Source: Colwellia sp.
GTDB taxonomy: Bacteria > Pseudomonadota > Gammaproteobacteria > Enterobacterales > Alteromonadaceae
Length of the DNA: 52,871 nucleotides
Direction: 5' to 3'
Assembly (NCBI GenBank): GCA_020630795.1
Contig: JAHDIK010000019.1
Span: 1-52,871 of the forward strand
Both the position numbers and the translations under genes were made by a program. This document shows positions 45,018 to 52,871 of the stretch, in pieces. Under the pieces are notes generated by a model that did no database searches, was not told the DNA's origin, and saw nothing but the letters and a program-made list of their open reading frames with translations. How positions within the stretch are numbered: position 1 is the first letter of the stretch; each line of letters starts with the position of its first letter.

Positions 45018-46529
45018 ATGAAGGCTATTACTATCAAAAAGCTATTGGCGATGTGCGCTACTACACTTATTTTCGTGAGTAGTAACAATGTTGTTGCAAC
45101 TGAAGTAAAAAACAATGTGCTTGTATTGATGTTTGACGATATGAGGTTTGACACATTTTCATATCGTGGAGGGCCAGTTAATACGCCTAATATTGATGCA
45201 TTAGCGAGTGAAAGCGTACGGTTTGATAATGCTATGACAACCACTGGATTATGTTCTCCATCGAGGGCTGCTTTTTTTACAGGGCGGTGGGGCCACAAAA
45301 ACGGGCTGGATGATAACGTAGCGTTATTTCATTCGAGGTTGTCTAAATTACCTAATACGGAAGGTGGTATTATTAAACGTGCTGCTGACAAAGGATATAT
45401 GGTTGGCTACGTTGGCAAGTGGCATTTAGGACATGATGGACCAAAACAACGAGGTGCAGAATTTACTAAAGGTAAAGAGCACCAACCTAAAAATCATAAA
45501 GTTCGTCCTTATACACCTTATGGTCGCCCTGAAACAGTAAAGGGATATAATTTAGGTAAGCGGGACGAAAATGGTGAAAAAAAGGAGTATTTTAAAACAC
45601 TTCCAGGTACGTATAAAAATACAAAAACAGCAAAAAAAGTAAAAGACGGTAAATCAATGTTAGCTGTTGCAGCGAACGACAGTCGTCCATTTTTTGGTGT
45701 TATTAGTTTTCATCAGCCACATCCTCCTTACAAGGTGCCTGAACCATATGCGAGTATGTATGATTCAGCAACGGTTGAGCTACCAAAAAATCACGCAGTT
45801 TCAAGAGATTATAAGCCAATGGTGCAAGACGGAATTTATTGGCCATGGCACGACACTCAACATATGACGGATAGTGATTGGAGAAAATCTAGAAGCTATT
45901 ATTATGGCGCTATTGCAATGGTTGATAGGGCTGTCGGTGAAATTATTGAAACTACAAAAGCATTGGGTTTATACGAAGATTTACATATCGTATTAATTGG
46001 TGATCAAGGGAGCATGTTAGGTGAGCACTCGTTGTATGATAAAGGGCCATACGCGTATGAAGAGCTTATGAGAATGCCATTGCTGATTAAATCGCCTAAC
46101 ATTAAAGCTAAAACAGTAAAACGCCAAGTATCGATGATAGACCTTGCACCAACATTAGCAGAAATTATGGATGTTAAACCAGACGGTGATGTTGATGGAC
46201 ACAGCCTTATTCCGTTAATGAAGGAAGGGGATAAAGCCGAAGCGGGTCAAATTGACAGTAGTTTATATGCTTACGAATGGTACAACGGCTCGTGGTTTGG
46301 TATTCGAGCGGTTAGAACACCTGATTGGAAGTTTGTTTGGTATCCAAGCGATAGCCGTGATGAGTTGTATGATTTAAACAATGATAGCGTAGAAATGAAG
46401 AACCTTATTTCGAGTGCATTGCATGTTAATCAAAAGCGTAAAATGGTAGAACTGCTTGCCGACGAACTAATGAAAGTTAATGACCCTTCCTTAGAAAGAC
46501 TAAAAGAGCAGTACCCGGATATTTTGTAA
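45018..46529 (+). CDS. Formylglycine-dependent sulfatase (S1 family)
   Basis: This 503-residue exported sulfatase (signal peptide about residues 1-27) cleaves sulfate esters. The C-S-P-S-R motif at residues 79-83 supplies the cysteine converted to formylglycine, followed by AAFFTGRWGHKNG. Metal and substrate residues are visible in LMFDDMRFDT (Asp pair, residues 38-45), GYVGKWHLGH, SFHQPHPPY and IGDQGSMLGEHSLYDKG. The polysaccharide sulfate position is unknown. The ATG directly abuts the GH127 stop codon, so the two are co-translated. A formylglycine-generating or anaerobic maturase enzyme is not in the window. Confidence 0.95.
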   Translation: MKAITIKKLLAMCATTLIFVSSNNVVATEVKNNVLVLMFDDMRFDTFSYRGGPVNTPNIDALASESVRFDNAMTTTGLCSPSRAAFFTGRWGHKNGLDDNVALFHSRLSKLPNTEGGIIKRAADKGYMVGYVGKWHLGHDGPKQRGAEFTKGKEHQPKNHKVRPYTPYGRPETVKGYNLGKRDENGEKKEYFKTLPGTYKNTKTAKKVKDGKSMLAVAANDSRPFFGVISFHQPHPPYKVPEPYASMYDSATVELPKNHAVSRDYKPMVQDGIYWPWHDTQHMTDSDWRKSRSYYYGAIAMVDRAVGEIIETTKALGLYEDLHIVLIGDQGSMLGEHSLYDKGPYAYEELMRMPLLIKSPNIKAKTVKRQVSMIDLAPTLAEIMDVKPDGDVDGHSLIPLMKEGDKAEAGQIDSSLYAYEWYNGSWFGIRAVRTPDWKFVWYPSDSRDELYDLNNDSVEMKNLISSALHVNQKRKMVELLADELMKVNDPSLERLKEQYPDIL

Positions 46530-46646
46530 CGGTAAGCTTTATGTCCTTTATGTCATAGGTGTATAACGAAAGTGTTAGATCAATAAAAAATGCTTTATCT
46601 GAGCTAACGCTTTTGTAATTTTACCTAACAATGTTATAGATGTTTT

Positions 46647-47033
46647 CTAAATTACAAATCCGCAATCATTAAGCCATTTTTTTGCCGCAACTTCGCTATT
46701 GAAGAAGGCAGACTCGGTTTTTGGTAACGCTTTGTGGGTAACTTCCATAACATGTTTTTGCAATTCATTAATGCAAATAACCGCCTCTATTGCTTGTCCG
46801 TTTTTTGTACACCAATCATTTACTTTGAGTATTGGCTCCCAAACGTCGGGTCCACCAAAATCCCAGTGACTTAAATCAACAATGCATGCCCATGGTTTAT
46901 CTGAAATTTGTAGAGCTGCTTTTTGGAATTCTTCACACATTTTTAATGAAGTTTCTATGGTCCAACTATTGAAAAAACGCACCACAATAGTCTGTTCAAA
47001 TAGCTCAATACTGTAATTCCCTTGTTTTAACAT
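46647..47033 (-). CDS. Hypothetical STAS/SpoIIAA-like protein
   Basis: This 128-residue soluble protein has alternating strands and helices (YSIELFEQTIVVRFFNSW, KPWACIVDLSHWDFGG, AIEAVICINELQKHVMEV) and a C-terminal SAFFNSEVAAKKWLNDCGF segment. This resembles STAS/SpoIIAA-like single-domain proteins, but the match is from pattern only. It lacks a signal peptide and stands alone between the sulfatase and dsbC genes on the opposite strand. No function can be assigned. Confidence 0.55.
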   Translation of the reverse strand: MLKQGNYSIELFEQTIVVRFFNSWTIETSLKMCEEFQKAALQISDKPWACIVDLSHWDFGGPDVWEPILKVNDWCTKNGQAIEAVICINELQKHVMEVTHKALPKTESAFFNSEVAAKKWLNDCGFVI

Positions 47034-47276
47034 CTAGGATCTCACTCCGATATACACGTTTTATTAGGCATACCATGTATAAATTATGGAAATGTAAAAA
47101 TTATATTGGTAACAACATAACAGGATTAACATTAATTTCAATTTGTTAGAAAAATGCACCGAATGATTATTTGTGTATTTGTAGTGATAATACCATTTGA
47201 TTGAGGTATGTGGGGTATGCATTTATATCGCCTAATCATGCGAGCATGTGAGAGGAAGTGTTTAATAATCCCTTAA

Positions 47277-48056
47277 CTAGGGGGATATTATTGCTAGCAG
47301 TTCGTTAGCGCTGTAGTAGCCAGAAAGTAGCTTTCCATTTTCAAAAATAATTGATGGTGTTCCTTGAATGCCTAAGTTATTTCCTAGCGTAAATTGTTGT
47401 TTAATTGCCGTGTCGTCACAGTCATCTACTTCGATTAGCTTACCTAGTTGAGCCAACGCCATATTATCTTTAGGATTGTTTGAACACCAAACAGATGCAA
47501 TTTTTTCAAAAGAAGGGGAGTTAATGCCTGCACGTGGAAAAGCCATATATACAACTTCAATACCTTTTTGATTGAGAGTAGATATTTCCGCATGTAATTT
47601 TGCACAGTACGGACAATCAACATCGGTAAATATCGTAAGTCTGTATCGCTTATTACCGATTGCTGGATAGATAATGGTATCTGAGTCATTTATACGGTTT
47701 ATTTGTTTGATGCGTTGTTGACGTGAAGAGCGCTCAGCCAAGCTGATAACATCGCTAGAGGTTACTTCGTACATTTCGCCAGATATAACAAACTGTCCGT
47801 TGGCTGTGGAGTAGAACGTTTTATTGTCGGTAGTCGTAACTTTAAATAAATTTGGTACCGGTGTCGTAAACACGGCTTTAATAGGAAGCTTATTCGGACC
47901 TTTATTCAAGCCATTTTCAATAGTTTGCTTTACGCTTAATGAAACGGTTGCAGAAAAGGCATTGAGTGACAACATAATCGTTAATAACAATGTACTGTAC
48001 TTTACATTGGCTATGTTCAATCGGTAGTTTTTACCTTTTAACTGCAACATTTTCAT
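47277..48056 (-). CDS. dsbC: Thiol:disulfide interchange protein DsbC-like
   Basis: This 259-residue periplasmic protein has a signal peptide with a long positively charged start (cleavage about residue 36). The N-terminal DsbC dimerisation domain follows (about 40-105), then a thioredoxin-fold domain with the active site CPYC at residues 148-151 and the cis-proline loop IQGTPSIIF. DsbC isomerises wrong disulfides in secreted proteins, with DsbD as electron donor. It starts only 16 bases after the stop of the beta-galactosidase gene on the same strand, so it may be co-transcribed with it. Confidence 0.9.
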   Translation of the reverse strand: MKMLQLKGKNYRLNIANVKYSTLLLTIMLSLNAFSATVSLSVKQTIENGLNKGPNKLPIKAVFTTPVPNLFKVTTTDNKTFYSTANGQFVISGEMYEVTSSDVISLAERSSRQQRIKQINRINDSDTIIYPAIGNKRYRLTIFTDVDCPYCAKLHAEISTLNQKGIEVVYMAFPRAGINSPSFEKIASVWCSNNPKDNMALAQLGKLIEVDDCDDTAIKQQFTLGNNLGIQGTPSIIFENGKLLSGYYSANELLAIISP

Positions 48057-48072
48057 ATCTTACATTTTTCCT

Positions 48073-51447
<3,375 letters not shown>

Positions 51448-51493
51448 TTAGTTTGTAGTGATAATGCGGTAACTATGAATAATTTTTATTATA

Positions 51494-51511
51494 TGAGCAA
51501 GCGCTTTCTCA
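51494..51511. promoter_or_regulatory. LacI-type operator-like site 1, GH2/LacI intergenic region
   Basis: TGAGCAAGCGCTTTCTCA is an 18-bp near-palindrome with only one mismatched pair and a GC centre. It lies 56 bases before the GH2 start, and the same half TGAGCAAGCGCT recurs at 42767-42778 on the other strand. Confidence 0.75.
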
Positions 51512-51550
51512 TTCTTTGTGGTTTTAAGGTGTATGATTTTTGTATTTAAG

Positions 51551-51564
51551 GGGATTGCGCTACC
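51551..51564. promoter_or_regulatory. LacI-type operator-like site 2, GH2/LacI intergenic region
   Basis: GGGATTGCGCTACC resembles the GGGATAGCGTTATCC site at 42888. It is a weaker match than the 51494 site and could serve as an auxiliary operator. Confidence 0.45.
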
Positions 51565-51718
51565 ATAGGGAAGGCGATGTGGAACAAAAAATGCCAGTTT
51601 TGTATTTGTACTTTACTTATTAAGGTTTATAGGTACACGAGAATGCTATAAAGTCGCCATAGTATTGAGCAAAAATTTTTAAAAGAGCAGTAAGTTTAAC
51701 TATGGTTGGTTTTAATAA

Positions 51719-52723
51719 ATGATTACGTTGGATGATGTAGCACAAAAGGCTGGTGTTTCCGCTTCAACAGTATCTCGCGTATTAAATAATACAGGGCGTG
51801 TAAGCGATAAAGTTCGAGAGCATGTAAAAAATGTTATTGAAGCGATGGGGTATCAGCCAAATAGTAATGCGAGGGCACTTGCTAGCAAAAGAACTGAAGT
51901 TGTAGGTCTTGTTACACCTAACATTTCATTGTCGTTCAACAGTGTGTTGGCATCGGGGGTATCTGAATTAGTTCAACAACGTAATTATAAAATGCTGGTT
52001 ACAAACTCATATAACGATAAGCGTAATGAAATTAACGCAATAAATTCTTTTCGAGCTCAGGGATTAGAAAATATTTTAGTGCATAGCCATGCGTTAAGCG
52101 ATCGTGAACTCGTTGCGCTAGCTACAGACATTAAAGGGTTGGTCGTAATCAACCGGTTTATTAAAAAAATCGCACACCGATGTGTGTGGTTAGATAATGT
52201 AGAAGCAGGAAAAGTTGCGGCAGAATATTGCTTAAACCGTGGGCATACTAAAATTGCTATGATGATGCACAAACATCAATCGAATGACGATAAACGGCGA
52301 ATAGAAGGTATAACGTTAGCGTTAAACGAAAAGGGACTCTCAGTTAACCCTGACGCTATATTGTATGGAAAAGGGGGCGAAGACCTTGGAAGAAAGCTTG
52401 CTAAACAGCTTATTGAGTCTGAACTAGAGTATACCACTGTTATTGCTTACAACGACTTAATTGCTGCTGGCGCACTTAATGAATTTCAAGATCAAGGAAT
52501 ACGAGTGCCTGAAGATGTATCCATCATTGGGTTTGATAACTTGTTTATTTGTACACTCACGCGCCCAAGTTTAACGACAATTCATCACCCCATATGTGAA
52601 ATGGCAAAATATGCGGCTAACTTATCTATTAACTTAGTTGATGCCGAAACTGAAACAAATAAGGACACTCATTTGTTTTTACCTACACTTGTAGAAAGAG
52701 ATTCTGTTTACGCAATTCAATAG
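51719..52723 (+). CDS. LacI/GalR-family transcriptional regulator
   Basis: This 334-residue protein has the LacI helix-turn-helix (ITLDDVAQKAGVSASTVSRVLN, residues 2-23), the hinge helix with minor-groove leucine (NARALASKRT, about residues 53-62) and a periplasmic-binding-protein-like effector domain (GLVTPNISLSFNSVLASGV onward). It is divergent from the GH2 gene and probably represses both that gene and the GH127-sulfatase operon through the operator-like sites described. A six-codon upstream ORF (51702-51722, starting ATG GTT GGT) overlaps its ATG (ATGA) and may couple translation. The inducer is unknown, probably a galactose-type oligosaccharide. Confidence 0.94.
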   Translation: MITLDDVAQKAGVSASTVSRVLNNTGRVSDKVREHVKNVIEAMGYQPNSNARALASKRTEVVGLVTPNISLSFNSVLASGVSELVQQRNYKMLVTNSYNDKRNEINAINSFRAQGLENILVHSHALSDRELVALATDIKGLVVINRFIKKIAHRCVWLDNVEAGKVAAEYCLNRGHTKIAMMMHKHQSNDDKRRIEGITLALNEKGLSVNPDAILYGKGGEDLGRKLAKQLIESELEYTTVIAYNDLIAAGALNEFQDQGIRVPEDVSIIGFDNLFICTLTRPSLTTIHHPICEMAKYAANLSINLVDAETETNKDTHLFLPTLVERDSVYAIQ

Positions 52724-52871
52724 TTATATGAGAGTTCATTTAAAGCTTAACAAGATTATGAACCCTCAAATGTTAAATTACCGTAGCGTTTATTTTACCC
52801 GAACAAAAACTAAAAATGACCCTGTAACACATTTTGTGTAACTACCAAGTTTAAATAACATCTTTTAAACG

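Noticed and set aside
52724..52871. GAGAGTTCAT/ATGAACCCTC inverted repeat after the LacI gene as a terminator
   Set aside because: The loop is long, one base is mispaired and no T-run follows; too weak to list.

Overview
The window looks like chromosomal DNA of a marine, low-GC gammaproteobacterium, most likely an Alteromonadales member of the Colwelliaceae/Pseudoalteromonadaceae type. This rests on a HexR-controlled Entner-Doudoroff cluster, several TonB-dependent receptors, a vSGLT-like sodium/sugar symporter, a long-form GAPDH, a tusDCBE cluster and a sulfatase-containing polysaccharide locus. The organism name is inference; no rRNA is present.

Layout. (1) 1-2234 is the end of an integron cassette array: four cassettes separated by attC sites, carrying an apparently non-coding cassette, a secreted protein, a small membrane protein and a Phd/ParE-type toxin-antitoxin pair. 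A decayed IS3-family element (2232-3470) starts inside the last attC and seems to close the array. (2) 3471-6456 is accessory or housekeeping DNA: a frameshifted PEGA-like lipoprotein, a TSUP permease, a secreted alpha/beta hydrolase, a small periplasmic protein and dodecin. (3) 6679-14949 is a sugar/uronate region. A leftward cytochrome c and sugar-dehydrogenase-like pair diverges, around a perfect 18-bp palindromic operator, from a rightward fructuronate reductase, vSGLT-like symporter, KDG kinase and galE. (4) 15103-23159 holds hinT and a thiamine-salvage set: a TPP riboswitch before a TonB receptor, and a separate operon of YkoF/MTH1187-like protein, PnuT and a kinase. An unrelated leftward TonB receptor lies between the two parts. 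(5) 23246-25140 is a LytS/LytTR two-component pair.

(6) 25289-39151 is central carbon metabolism: pfkA, pykA and hexR leftward, then zwf-pgl-edd-glk-eda rightward, gapA leftward and a long gapB rightward, with msrB and a DUF2989-type lipoprotein between the two GAPDH genes. HexR-like 15-bp boxes lie before zwf and gapA, with weaker ones before hexR and gapB. (7) 39270-42601 holds a small YjfB-like ORF, tusDCBE, a YccA-type membrane protein, tag and tRNA-Ser(UGA). (8) 42761-52723 is a small galactan-type utilisation locus: a GH127-family protein and a formylglycine sulfatase in one rightward operon, a leftward lipoprotein GH2 beta-galactosidase followed closely by dsbC, and a LacI-family regulator. 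Similar operator-like sequences occur as a pair before the GH127 operon and as a pair in the GH2/LacI intergenic region, suggesting one regulon.

Together the genes describe a cell that breaks down sulfated or anionic polysaccharide outside the cytoplasm, imports sugars with sodium, directs uronates and KDG into the Entner-Doudoroff pathway, and salvages thiamine instead of (or besides) making it. The most interesting items are the integron terminus with its IS, the split TPP-riboswitch thiamine locus, the shared-operator GH127/sulfatase/GH2 locus, and the cytochrome-linked dehydrogenase pair facing the uronate operon.
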